Shown: positions 45,056 to 55,550 of the stretch, piece by piece
How the letters are laid out: every line of letters begins with the position of its first letter
How positions within the stretch are numbered: the stretch's first letter is position 1
NCBI RefSeq assembly: GCF_002080045.1
Contig: NZ_MUIN01000001.1
Location: 256,930 to 320,929 of the forward strand
Reading direction: 5' to 3'
DNA length: 64,000 bases
Source of the DNA: Pseudomonas sp. Bc-h
Lineage (GTDB): Bacteria > Pseudomonadota > Gammaproteobacteria > Pseudomonadales > Pseudomonadaceae
Translations under genes and position numbers: made by a program
The notes under the pieces: model-generated
The model's input: the letters and a program-made list of their open reading frames with translations, nothing else
The model's database searches: none
What the model was told of the DNA's origin: nothing

Positions 45056-45673
45056 ATGACCGATTCGAACAAATCGACACCCACCAAGCACGAGATCATT
45101 CGGCGCGATACCTGCTTCAAGGGTTTCTATCAGCTGGACCGTCTGACGCTTCGCCATGAGCTGTTCGACGGCGGCATGGGGCCGGAGATCAACCGCGAGT
45201 TGTTCGTGCGCCACGACGCCGTGTGCGTCCTGCCCTACGATGCCAAGCGTGACGAAGTGGTGCTGATCGAGCAGTTTCGTGTGGGCGTGGTCGGTAAGCA
45301 TCCCAACCCATGGCTGATCGAAATGGTCGCCGGGCTGATCGATAAAGAAGAGCAGCCTGAAGAGGTTGCTCACCGCGAAGGAGAGGAGGAAGCTGAGCTT
45401 GTCTTCAGCGCATTGTGGCCGATCACCAAATACTTTCCGTCGCCTGGTGGCAGTAACGAATTCGTTCATTTGTATCTGGGCAAATGCGAGAGCGAGGGGG
45501 CTGGTGGGGTTCATGGGCTGGAAGAAGAGGCCGAGGACATCCGTGTGTCGGTCTGGTCGTTCGATGACGCGATGCAAGCCGTAAAAGACGGACGCATCGT
45601 CAACGCGGCAACTATCATCGCAATACAGTGGCTGGCGCTGAATCGCGCCGAAATCATGGGGCTGTGGTCGTGA
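45056..45673 (+). CDS. nudF: ADP-ribose pyrophosphatase, Nudix family
   Basis: Hydrolyses ADP-ribose and related ADP-sugars to AMP and sugar phosphate. The 205-residue protein has the NudF layout with a Nudix box at 93-115: Gly93, Glu99, Arg107-Glu108 and the metal ligands Glu111-Glu112. Two positions deviate: Gly109 where a hydrophobic residue is usual and Glu114 where Gly is usual. The downstream FPSPGGSNEFVHLYLG is typical of ADP-ribose pyrophosphatases. The start is ATG 45056. It overlaps the DUF1249 gene by 4 nt (GTGA). First gene of a run that in PAO1 goes on to cpdA. Confidence 0.92.
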   Translation: MTDSNKSTPTKHEIIRRDTCFKGFYQLDRLTLRHELFDGGMGPEINRELFVRHDAVCVLPYDAKRDEVVLIEQFRVGVVGKHPNPWLIEMVAGLIDKEEQPEEVAHREGEEEAELVFSALWPITKYFPSPGGSNEFVHLYLGKCESEGAGGVHGLEEEAEDIRVSVWSFDDAMQAVKDGRIVNAATIIAIQWLALNRAEIMGLWS

Positions 45674-46116
45674 ATCTTCTGCGCGAGCGCTACCGTGTCG
45701 ACCTTGCCGGGCTGCAAGCAGCCTGCGAGGCCAACTACGCGCGCTTGATGCGTCTGTTACCTGACATGCGCAATGAACAACGTTCTCGCCGGGTGGCCGT
45801 CACCCAGGGCGATCAAATGCTGGGCGTTCTGGCGGTCGAGGTCGTCCAGAATTGCCCTTACACCTCCACTTTGCTGGTCCGTCAGGAACACAGCCTGCCG
45901 TGGTTGCCGGTGCCTGTTCTGGAAGTGCAGGTCTACCACGACGCACGTATGGCCGAAGTCATCGGCGCCGAACACGCGCGGCGTTTCCGAGGCATCTACC
46001 CCTATCCCAATGCCGACATGCACCAGCCGGACGAAAAGGCTCAACTCAACCTGTTCCTCGGCGAATGGCTCAGTCATTGCCTGGCGTGCGGGCATGAGTT
46101 CGAGGCGGTTCGCTGA
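45670..46116 (+). CDS. DUF1249 family protein (YqiB-like)
   Basis: A 148-residue cytoplasmic protein of the DUF1249/YqiB family, found next to nudF and cpdA in many gammaproteobacteria; its function is unknown. YRVDLAGLQAACEANYARLMRLLPDM at the N-terminus and LEVQVYHDARMAEVIG near residue 97 are family-typical. The start is GTG 45670, coupled to the nudF stop. After it the usual neighbour cpdA is displaced by two genes of different base composition. Confidence 0.85.
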   Translation: MNLLRERYRVDLAGLQAACEANYARLMRLLPDMRNEQRSRRVAVTQGDQMLGVLAVEVVQNCPYTSTLLVRQEHSLPWLPVPVLEVQVYHDARMAEVIGAEHARRFRGIYPYPNADMHQPDEKAQLNLFLGEWLSHCLACGHEFEAVR

Positions 46117-46256
46117 AGCGCGCATCGGCGTAATGAGCTTGATGCGTAAGACATCTCTGAAGGCTCTTTCTGAAAATCGGCTGATAGGACCGGTTTCGCT
46201 TTCATCGCTCTTTTTCTAAGGCTAGGTTTCCCCGACTAAACCTTCAGGATGAAAGC

Positions 46257-46664
46257 ATGAGCTATCTAGGGATCCATCTCGACACCTGCAGAGCCATCCC
46301 CTTTGGGTGGCATAACGTGTCATTGGTTGTCGTCAGTGGAGATGGGCCGAATGTATGTGGTCATGCATTGATCAAGGCAGGCTTCTATTACTTTCATATT
46401 GCGGGTCTGGTAGCAAGACCGTACTACATGAGTCAGGAGGGTTACAGACGGTACCTCGCTGAAGCGAACAAAACCGAGCTGTTCAGTCGGCGGGTCTATC
46501 TCCCTGACCCGGACGGGGCGCAGAAAAAGCTAGAGGAACTGAGCATCAAACCCTGGCATTGGTTTGGTATTCCAAACAACTGCGTCAGTTATGTCGAAGA
46601 GCTTTTTTCTGCAGGTGGCTCGCGTGAATCGATTTTGAGTAATTGCCCGGTCAGGTGGCGGTGA
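46257..46664 (+). CDS. Small protein with permuted papain-like (NlpC/P60-LRAT type) signature, possible effector
   Basis: A 135-residue protein not recognised as a named family. The order His first (CGHALIKAG, His36) then Cys in NNCVSYVEEL (Cys109) is that of permuted papain-like enzymes such as LRAT and YiiX, which act as amidases, peptidases or acyltransferases. No signal peptide is seen. The gene is visibly AT-richer than its neighbours and uses AGA codons for Arg, unusual in this genome. The start ATG 46257 has AGGA upstream. It directly precedes a four-helix membrane protein gene with overlapping stop/start, and the pair separates the DUF1249 gene from cpdA. An effector-immunity role is inference. 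Confidence 0.65.
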   Translation: MSYLGIHLDTCRAIPFGWHNVSLVVVSGDGPNVCGHALIKAGFYYFHIAGLVARPYYMSQEGYRRYLAEANKTELFSRRVYLPDPDGAQKKLEELSIKPWHWFGIPNNCVSYVEELFSAGGSRESILSNCPVRWR

Positions 46665-47014
46665 GCGTGTTTAAAGTTCTTTCCTGTACCTCTTTGCTTG
46701 GAGCGATCATCTGGTTTGCTCTTGATCTTGCGGTAGCGCACGGCCTGCTTGTCCAAGGGACAATTTACTGGGTTGTGCTTGGCGTGAGTGCTGTGATTGG
46801 TGGGTATTTGGCGCGTTTTACCTCGTGGGGCTGGCTTGTCGGAGGGATGGTCGGGCTGTTGGCCGGGCTTTCTATGCCGCTGACGCTCGCGTTCGTGTTC
46901 CCGGAAACTGGATACGAAAAAGCTCTTCCATGGCTGCTGCTGAGTGCTGGTGCCGGCTGTTTACTGGGGGGTTACCATCTTGATAAATATTTCAAGTCGC
47001 GACTCCGGTGCTGA
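46661..47014 (+). CDS. Small four-helix membrane protein, possible partner or immunity protein
   Basis: A 117-residue hydrophobic protein with helices at about 4-27, 33-52, 57-79 and 86-105 and a short basic tail (KYFKSRLRC). No family was recognised. The start was set at GTG 46661, which overlaps the stop of the upstream gene as GTGA and has AGGTGG just before it; TTG 46643 and GTG 46655 are in-frame alternatives. The tight coupling and shared AT-richer composition suggest it was acquired together with the upstream gene, perhaps as its protector. This role is unproven. Confidence 0.65.
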   Translation: MSVFKVLSCTSLLGAIIWFALDLAVAHGLLVQGTIYWVVLGVSAVIGGYLARFTSWGWLVGGMVGLLAGLSMPLTLAFVFPETGYEKALPWLLLSAGAGCLLGGYHLDKYFKSRLRC

Positions 47015-47121
47015 GATGAATGCGTTGAAAGCCTGTACTGAGACCTGAAGCGCATTTCCATGTTTGCCCAACGATCACTCAGACACCATAATCCGGCCAT
47101 ATCTGCTCAAGGAGATGGCCA

Positions 47122-47931
47122 TTGCCGAGCGCATCCTTAAACTCGTCCTCCGTTCTGTTGGTGCAACTGTCCGACAGTCATCTGTTCGCCGAGGCGGACG
47201 GCAAGCTGCTGGGCATGACGACGCGCGACAGCCTGAATGCGGTGGTCGATCTGGTGCTGGCGGAGCAGCCGGATATCGATCTGATTCTGGCGACGGGGGA
47301 TTTGTCGCAGGACGGATCGGTGGAGTCCTATCAGGCGTTTCGCGAATCGAGTGAGCGACTCGACGCGCCCAAGCGCTGGTTGCCGGGCAATCACGACGAA
47401 CTGCGCGAAATGGCGATTGCCGCCCAGCAGAGCGACTATCTGGAGCCCGTGGTAGACGTTGGCAACTGGCGCATCACGATGCTGGATTCTGCGGTTCCGG
47501 GCTCAGTTCCCGGCTATCTTGAAGACAAACAACTGCAACTGCTCGCCCAAGCCTTGAGCGAAGCGCCGCAACGCCATCATTTGATCTGTCTGCACCATCA
47601 CCCGGTACCTATCGGCGCGGCATGGATGGAGCCGATCGGGCTGCGCAACCCTGAAGCGCTGTTCTCCGTGCTGGAGCGTTTTCCCCAAGCCAAAGCGTTG
47701 CTGTGGGGGCATGTGCATCAGGACTTCGATCAGACCCGCGATGGCTTGCGATTGATGGCATCGCCCTCGACCTGTATCCAGTTCGCGCCCAACAGCGAAG
47801 ACTTCGCTCTGGATGCCCTGGCGCCGGGTTATCGCTGGTTGCGCCTGCATGACGATGGCCAGCTTGAAACCGGGGTTTCGCGGGTGGCCGCAGATCTGTT
47901 CGAGGTCGACCTCAGCGGCGCCGGTTATTGA
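47122..47931 (+). CDS. cpdA: 3',5'-cyclic AMP phosphodiesterase CpdA
   Basis: Metallophosphoesterase that degrades cAMP and so tunes Vfr/CRP-type signalling. The 269-residue protein carries the metal motifs DSH (Asp18, His20), GD in ATGDLSQDG near 57, GNHDE near residue 91, HHHPV near 157 and WGHVHQD near 195. The start is TTG 47122 with AAGGAG 7 nt upstream. In PAO1 it lies directly after the DUF1249 gene; here two extra genes come between. Confidence 0.93.
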   Translation: MPSASLNSSSVLLVQLSDSHLFAEADGKLLGMTTRDSLNAVVDLVLAEQPDIDLILATGDLSQDGSVESYQAFRESSERLDAPKRWLPGNHDELREMAIAAQQSDYLEPVVDVGNWRITMLDSAVPGSVPGYLEDKQLQLLAQALSEAPQRHHLICLHHHPVPIGAAWMEPIGLRNPEALFSVLERFPQAKALLWGHVHQDFDQTRDGLRLMASPSTCIQFAPNSEDFALDALAPGYRWLRLHDDGQLETGVSRVAADLFEVDLSGAGY

Positions 47932-48069
47932 AGGAAATCTCCTGATTTCGCGGTAAATCATCAGCAAACGAGTCTTCGCGCAGTTGTCCCTGTAAACTGC
48001 GTGGCTTTGCCGCTGTGGGAGTCGACTTCCGCAGGGACGTACCGAATCGCCGCTCCTGGAGGCAACCAC

Positions 48070-48690
48070 GTGAACCCGGATCACTCGACCCTTCTTTATA
48101 TACATGGCCTGAACAGCTCGGCGATGTCGAAGAAAGCCACTCAGCTGACTGATTTGATGAACAGTCTTGGGTTGAGTGAGCAATTACGAGTACCGGAACT
48201 GCATCATCACCCGCGTCAGGCGCTGCTGCAGCTTGAAGCTGCCATCGAAGCGCTGGGCGGGCGGCCATTACTGGTCGGCAGCTCACTCGGCGGCTACTAT
48301 GCGACACACTTGGCTGAGCGTCATGGTCTCAAGGCCGTGCTGATCAACCCGGCGGTCAATCCGCACCAGCTGTTCGACGGTTATCTGGGCACCCAACAGA
48401 ACCTGTACACCGGTGAAAGCTGGGAACTGACTCACGATCATGTGGCTGCGCTGGCTGAACTCGAAGTGCCCGCGCCGCAGGATCCGCAGCGTATCCAGGT
48501 GTGGCTGCAAACAGGGGACGAGACGCTGGATTACCGGCGCGCCCAGACATTCTATCGGGCTTGCGCGTTGCGCATCGAAGCCGGTGGCGATCACAGTTTT
48601 CAGGGCTTTACCTCCCGACTGCCAGCCTTGCTGAGCTATGCCGGCTTTGCGCCGGAATTGCTGCAGGCAATCGACCTGTCGGGGCTTTGA
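48070..48690 (+). CDS. yqiA: YqiA-type alpha/beta-hydrolase esterase
   Basis: A 206-residue esterase of the YqiA/UPF0227 family, adjacent to cpdA and parE in gammaproteobacteria. LYIHGLNSS near residue 9 is the oxyanion region, GSSLGGYYA near residue 75 holds the nucleophile Ser, and GGDHSFQGF near 177 holds the catalytic His. The start is GTG 48070 with GGAGG 8-9 nt upstream. Natural substrates are unknown; the E. coli protein cleaves short acyl esters. Confidence 0.88.
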   Translation: MNPDHSTLLYIHGLNSSAMSKKATQLTDLMNSLGLSEQLRVPELHHHPRQALLQLEAAIEALGGRPLLVGSSLGGYYATHLAERHGLKAVLINPAVNPHQLFDGYLGTQQNLYTGESWELTHDHVAALAELEVPAPQDPQRIQVWLQTGDETLDYRRAQTFYRACALRIEAGGDHSFQGFTSRLPALLSYAGFAPELLQAIDLSGL

Positions 48691-48778
48691 GCCTGCGCGC
48701 GGTCGAAGCTTTTGCTGAAACAAACATGTAGAACAGTGTCACTCCGAAATTTCATGAACGACTTGATGACGAGACCCC

Positions 48779-50683
48779 ATGGCCAATCCCAGCGCTAGCT
48801 CTTATAACGCAGACGCCATCGAAGTCCTCTCGGGCCTCGACCCGGTCCGCAAGCGGCCGGGCATGTACACCGACACCACGCGGCCGAACCACCTCGCCCA
48901 GGAAGTCATCGACAACAGCGTCGACGAAGCCCTGGCCGGTCACGCCAGGTCGGTGCAGGTAATCCTTCACGCCGACAACTCCCTTGAAGTGGCCGACGAC
49001 GGCCGCGGCATGCCGGTGGACATTCACCCGGAAGAGGGCGTCTCGGGTGTCGAGCTGATCCTTACCAAGCTGCACGCGGGCGGCAAGTTCTCGAACAAGA
49101 ACTACCAGTTCTCCGGTGGTCTGCACGGTGTGGGGATTTCCGTGGTCAACGCGCTCTCGACCCAGGTCAGAGTACGGGTCAAGCGCGATGGCAACGAATA
49201 TGAAATGACCTTCGCCGACGGTTTCAAGGTGACCGAACTGGCCGTCGTTGGCACCGTGGGCAAACGCAATACTGGCACCAGCGTGTACTTCGCGCCGGAC
49301 CCAAAGTACTTCGACAGCCCCAAGTTTTCTGTCAGCCGCCTCAAGCATGTGCTGAAGGCCAAGGCTGTTCTGTGCCCGGGCCTGCTGGTCAGCTTCGAAG
49401 ACAAGAGCACCGGCGAAAAGGTCGAGTGGCATTACGAAGACGGCCTGCGCTCGTATCTGCAAGACTCCGTCACTGACTTCCTTCGCCTGCCGGACGAGCC
49501 GTTCTGCGGTGCCTTTGCGGGCAACAAAGAGGCGGTCGACTGGGCGCTGTTGTGGCTGCCGGAAGGTGGTGACAGCGTTCAGGAAAGTTACGTCAACCTG
49601 ATTCCGACAGCCCAGGGCGGCACCCACGTCAACGGCCTGCGCCAAGGTCTGCTCGATGCGATGCGCGAGTTCTGCGAATTCCGCAACCTGCTGCCGCGCG
49701 GCGTGAAGCTGGCACCAGAGGATGTCTGGGAGCGCATTGCGTTCGTCCTGTCGATGAAAATGCAGGAGCCGCAGTTCTCCGGCCAGACCAAGGAGCGGCT
49801 GTCGTCCCGTGAAGCGGCGGCATTCGTGTCCGGGGTGGTCAAGGACGCCTTCAGCCTATGGCTCAATGCGCACCCTGAAATGGGCATGCAACTGGCCGAA
49901 CTGGCGATCAACAACGCGGGCCGTCGGCTCAAGGCCAGCAAGAAAGTCGAGCGTAAACGCATCACGCAAGGGCCTGCGCTGCCGGGCAAACTGGCGGACT
50001 GCGCCGGTCAGGACCCGATGCGCGCCGAGCTGTTTCTGGTCGAAGGTGACTCTGCCGGTGGCTCCGCCAAACAAGCCCGTGACAAGGAATTCCAGGCCAT
50101 CCTGCCGTTGCGCGGGAAAATCCTGAACACCTGGGAAGTCGACGGCGGCGAAGTGCTTGCCAGCCAGGAAGTACACAACATCGCGGTCGCCATCGGTGTC
50201 GATCCCGGCGCAGCCGACATGACCCAACTGCGCTACGGCAAGATCTGCATCCTCGCCGACGCCGACTCCGACGGCCTGCACATCGCCACCTTGCTATGCG
50301 CCTTGTTCGTCCAGCATTTCCGCCCGCTGGTCGACGCCGGTCACGTTTACGTCGCGATGCCGCCGCTGTACCGGATCGATCTGGGGAAGGAAATCTACTA
50401 CGCTCTGGACGAAGCCGAGCGTGATGGGATTCTTGATCGTCTGGTCGCCGAGAAAAAGCGCGGCAAGCCACAGGTCACACGATTCAAGGGTCTGGGCGAG
50501 ATGAACCCACCGCAGTTGCGCGAAACCACGATGGACCCGAACACCCGTCGTCTTGTCCAACTGACACTGGACGATTTCGAAGCGACCTCTGAAATGATGG
50601 ACATGCTGCTGGCCAAGAAGCGCGCGGGCGACCGCAAGACCTGGCTGGAATCCAAGGGCAACCTGGCCGAGGTGCTGGTTTGA
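48779..50683 (+). CDS. parE: DNA topoisomerase IV subunit B
   Basis: ATPase subunit of topoisomerase IV, which unlinks daughter chromosomes. The 634-residue protein has the GHKL ATPase motifs EVIDNSVDEALAGH near residue 42 and DDGRGMPVD near 75. The TOPRIM domain has LVEGDSAGGSAKQARD near 420 and DADSDGLHIATLL near 495. Length and motifs are complete. The start is ATG 48779. It heads a run with two small genes and parC, all with touching or overlapping ends. Confidence 0.98.
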   Translation: MANPSASSYNADAIEVLSGLDPVRKRPGMYTDTTRPNHLAQEVIDNSVDEALAGHARSVQVILHADNSLEVADDGRGMPVDIHPEEGVSGVELILTKLHAGGKFSNKNYQFSGGLHGVGISVVNALSTQVRVRVKRDGNEYEMTFADGFKVTELAVVGTVGKRNTGTSVYFAPDPKYFDSPKFSVSRLKHVLKAKAVLCPGLLVSFEDKSTGEKVEWHYEDGLRSYLQDSVTDFLRLPDEPFCGAFAGNKEAVDWALLWLPEGGDSVQESYVNLIPTAQGGTHVNGLRQGLLDAMREFCEFRNLLPRGVKLAPEDVWERIAFVLSMKMQEPQFSGQTKERLSSREAAAFVSGVVKDAFSLWLNAHPEMGMQLAELAINNAGRRLKASKKVERKRITQGPALPGKLADCAGQDPMRAELFLVEGDSAGGSAKQARDKEFQAILPLRGKILNTWEVDGGEVLASQEVHNIAVAIGVDPGAADMTQLRYGKICILADADSDGLHIATLLCALFVQHFRPLVDAGHVYVAMPPLYRIDLGKEIYYALDEAERDGILDRLVAEKKRGKPQVTRFKGLGEMNPPQLRETTMDPNTRRLVQLTLDDFEATSEMMDMLLAKKRAGDRKTWLESKGNLAEVLV

Positions 50684-51656
50684 GGCGAGGTTGGCTGGCA
50701 GCCCTGTTGCTGACCGCCACTCCACTATTCGCCGCGCCGCTGCCGGAGCTCAAGCTGCTGTCCGAACACCCGGTCGACGACATGATCGGCGGCAACCTCT
50801 CGGGCCTGGCGTCCTGCAACGGTGTGTTGTGGACGGTCTCCGACCGCGACGACACGCTGTTATACAGCCTGGATACCACGGCCACGGTCTGGAAAGCCCG
50901 GGCGCAGGTGCTGGAAATTCCGCCGATTCCCGACAGTGGGTTGTCGGCGACCTTGCGTGGCATGGCCAAGGCTTCGGCGCTGATTCGTGGCGGTGATCTG
51001 GATTTCGAGGGCGTGAGCTGCGACGCGGCCGGCAATCGTTATCTGGTCAGCGAAGCCTACGCCACGGTGCTGAAGGTGCCGGTCGATGGCGCGCCGGTCT
51101 GGCTCGATCTGCCAAAGAAGCTGGTACCAGAGGCTCAGTCGGCGGGCATGCTTCAGCACTTCAATGCGATCTTCGAAGGCATCGCCGTGAGCCCTGCGGG
51201 CGATAAATTATGGCTGGCTGCCGAGCGCGAGAAACGCGGCCTGTTAACGGCGCACCTGGGCAAGGATGGCTGGGCCTGCGATGCCAGTTGCATCCTGCGA
51301 GTGGAGTCCGGGACTGACGTGTTGCCGCCGCAGCTGGGTGGCAAGTCCGTCGCAAAAGACTTTTCCGACATCTCGCTGTACAAGGGCAAGCTATTCACCC
51401 TTGAGCGCGCGGCGTACCGGATCTGCCGACGCACACTGGAAACCGGTCAACTGGAAGCCTGCTGGTCGTTTGCAAAGGAAGCTCTGCAACCCAATCGGCT
51501 CTACGACCAGAAATACGGCCTGACCGAAGCGCTGATCGTCGACGAGACGGGCGCCTGGGTCGGGACTGACAACAACTTCGGTGTTCGCGCCGATGGCGAA
51601 AAACGCCCCATCGTTTGGCGCTTCGCGGCGCCTGAAGGTGGCTGGAGCGCCAAGCC

Positions 51657-51660
<4 letters not shown>
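50680..51660 (+). CDS. Periplasmic esterase-like phytase-family protein
   Basis: A 326-residue exported protein with a signal peptide (MRRGWLAALLLTATPLFA, cut near APLPE) and a fold of the 'esterase-like activity of phytase' family, probably a beta-propeller: GNLSGLASCNGVLWTVSDRDD, DLDFEGVS and IFEGIAVSPAGDKLWLAAE are repeat-blade segments. The start TTG 50680 overlaps the parE stop (TTGA), so it is translationally coupled. In Pseudomonas it keeps this place between parE and parC (PA4966 position). The substrate is unknown. Confidence 0.85.
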
Positions 51661-54447
<2,787 letters not shown>

Positions 54448-54463
54448 AACCAAGATTTCAGCG

Positions 54464-54493
54464 GTCGATCTTCGTTTCGTCACGAAGATCGAC
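54464..54493 (+). terminator. Perfect 12-bp hairpin after parC
   Basis: GTCGATCTTCGT (54464-54475) pairs perfectly with ACGAAGATCGAC (54482-54493) around a 6-nt loop, 17 nt after the parC stop. No U-run follows, so it may be a 3'-end protecting hairpin or a weak terminator. Both arms contain GATCTTCG/CGAAGATC, so a DNA-binding role cannot be excluded. Confidence 0.5.
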
Positions 54494-54628
54494 GCAGAAT
54501 CGCTGGAGTCATTGCGCATATTCACGGATGATATGTCGTCTTGAGGTGCGGGCGTGGCTGAGTGCCTTCATGTTTTCTTGAGTCTTTGACATTGTGGTGC
54601 GCCGTGCGGCGACCACTTGGACGGAATG

Positions 54629-55336
54629 ATGAATTTTCTACGCGTTCCTTTTGTTCTGTTGTTGACCGGCGTTCTGGGTTTGGCCGGGTGCAGCGTTCAT
54701 CAACCCACATCGCTCTACCAACTGGACAGTGGCGATCCTGGGCAACCGAAACAAAGTGCCGGAGTCGCTGTATTGCTGGGTCCGGTTTCCGTTGCAGACT
54801 ACTTGCAGCGGGAGACATTACTGCAGCGTCAAGCTGACGGCAGCCTGACTGCGTCGACGGACGGTCGTTGGGCGGGCAGCCTGTCTGCAGACATCGACCA
54901 ACTGCTGCTGCGCCAACTGGCGTGGAAGCTCGATAGCCAACGCGTCGTAATGGCGCCAGCGGCAGCGAACTTCAGCCCGGATGTACAGGTGGTGTTGTCG
55001 ATTACTCGTCTGGATTCCGGTGAAAACCAGCCAGCGGTGCTCGATGCACAATGGCGTCTGCTGGACCGTCGCGGCACTGTACGCGACAGCAAGCTGATCC
55101 ACCTTGAGGAGCCGCATGCAGGCACTTCTGCCGCTCAGGTCAAGGCTCAGGGGGTGCTGTTGCAGCGTCTGGCCGATCAGTTGAGCGCTGCGGTGAAACC
55201 GGTTGCAAGCCAGCCTCTGGTGGCTGAAGAGCCTAAAAAGGCCGCTCAACCCGCCAAGACCCGCACCGATCAGGACAAGCCAAAGATCCCGATGGCGTCC
55301 CCGATCCGCACCGATCTTGAAGTGTTCCGCTTCTGA
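54629..55336 (+). CDS. ABC-type transport auxiliary lipoprotein (PqiC/MlaD-system type)
   Basis: A 235-residue lipoprotein: MNFLRVPFVLLLTGVLGLAGCSVHQ has a lipobox LAGC. The body resembles the ABC_trans_aux domain (PqiC/YmbA): YQLDSGDPG near residue 32 and VAVLLGPVSVADYLQRETLLQR near 50-71 are the conserved strands, and LPS-like 'SADIDQLLLRQLAWKLD' follows. It is thought to help lipid transport between membranes, although MCE partners are not adjacent. The start was set at ATG 54629 (ATG 54626 is just before). A Lys/Pro-rich C-terminal tail is present. It ends at a strong terminator. Confidence 0.82.
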   Translation: MNFLRVPFVLLLTGVLGLAGCSVHQPTSLYQLDSGDPGQPKQSAGVAVLLGPVSVADYLQRETLLQRQADGSLTASTDGRWAGSLSADIDQLLLRQLAWKLDSQRVVMAPAAANFSPDVQVVLSITRLDSGENQPAVLDAQWRLLDRRGTVRDSKLIHLEEPHAGTSAAQVKAQGVLLQRLADQLSAAVKPVASQPLVAEEPKKAAQPAKTRTDQDKPKIPMASPIRTDLEVFRF

Positions 55337-55352
55337 AGGTAGGCGCAAAAAC

Positions 55353-55381
55353 AAAAAGCCCGCAGCGATGCGGGCTTTTTT
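55353..55381. terminator. Intrinsic terminator, likely bidirectional
   Basis: AGCCCGCA and TGCGGGCT form an 8-bp GC-rich stem around GCGA, flanked by AAAAA on the left and TTTTT on the right, so it works in principle on both strands. It ends the lipoprotein gene (stop at 55336) and could also stop the convergent AhpA/YtjB-like gene after its repeat. Confidence 0.92.
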
Positions 55382-55434
55382 GTGGGCGTTGTCTGGGTGG
55401 TGGCGGCAATGCATATCTGCGCGTTGCCGAACAT

Positions 55435-55526
55435 CTGTGGGAGGGAGCGAAGCTCGCGATTACGCTGGGCCAGTCAACGTTACGATGTCTGGGCTAGCCC
55501 ATCGCGAGCTTCGCTCCCTCCCACAG
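55435..55526. repeat. Intergenic perfect fold-back repeat, GGGAGGGAGC type (copy 3)
   Basis: The 26-nt left arm (55435-55460), starting CTGTGGGAGGGAGCGAAGCT, is perfectly mirrored at 55501-55526, with a 40-nt loop. Same family as 6429-6500 and 12243-12333, and the best preserved of the three. It lies between the terminator and the 3' end of the AhpA/YtjB-like gene. Confidence 0.88.
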
Positions 55527-55550
55527 GTCTTTGATCTCCCGCAATCCCCG

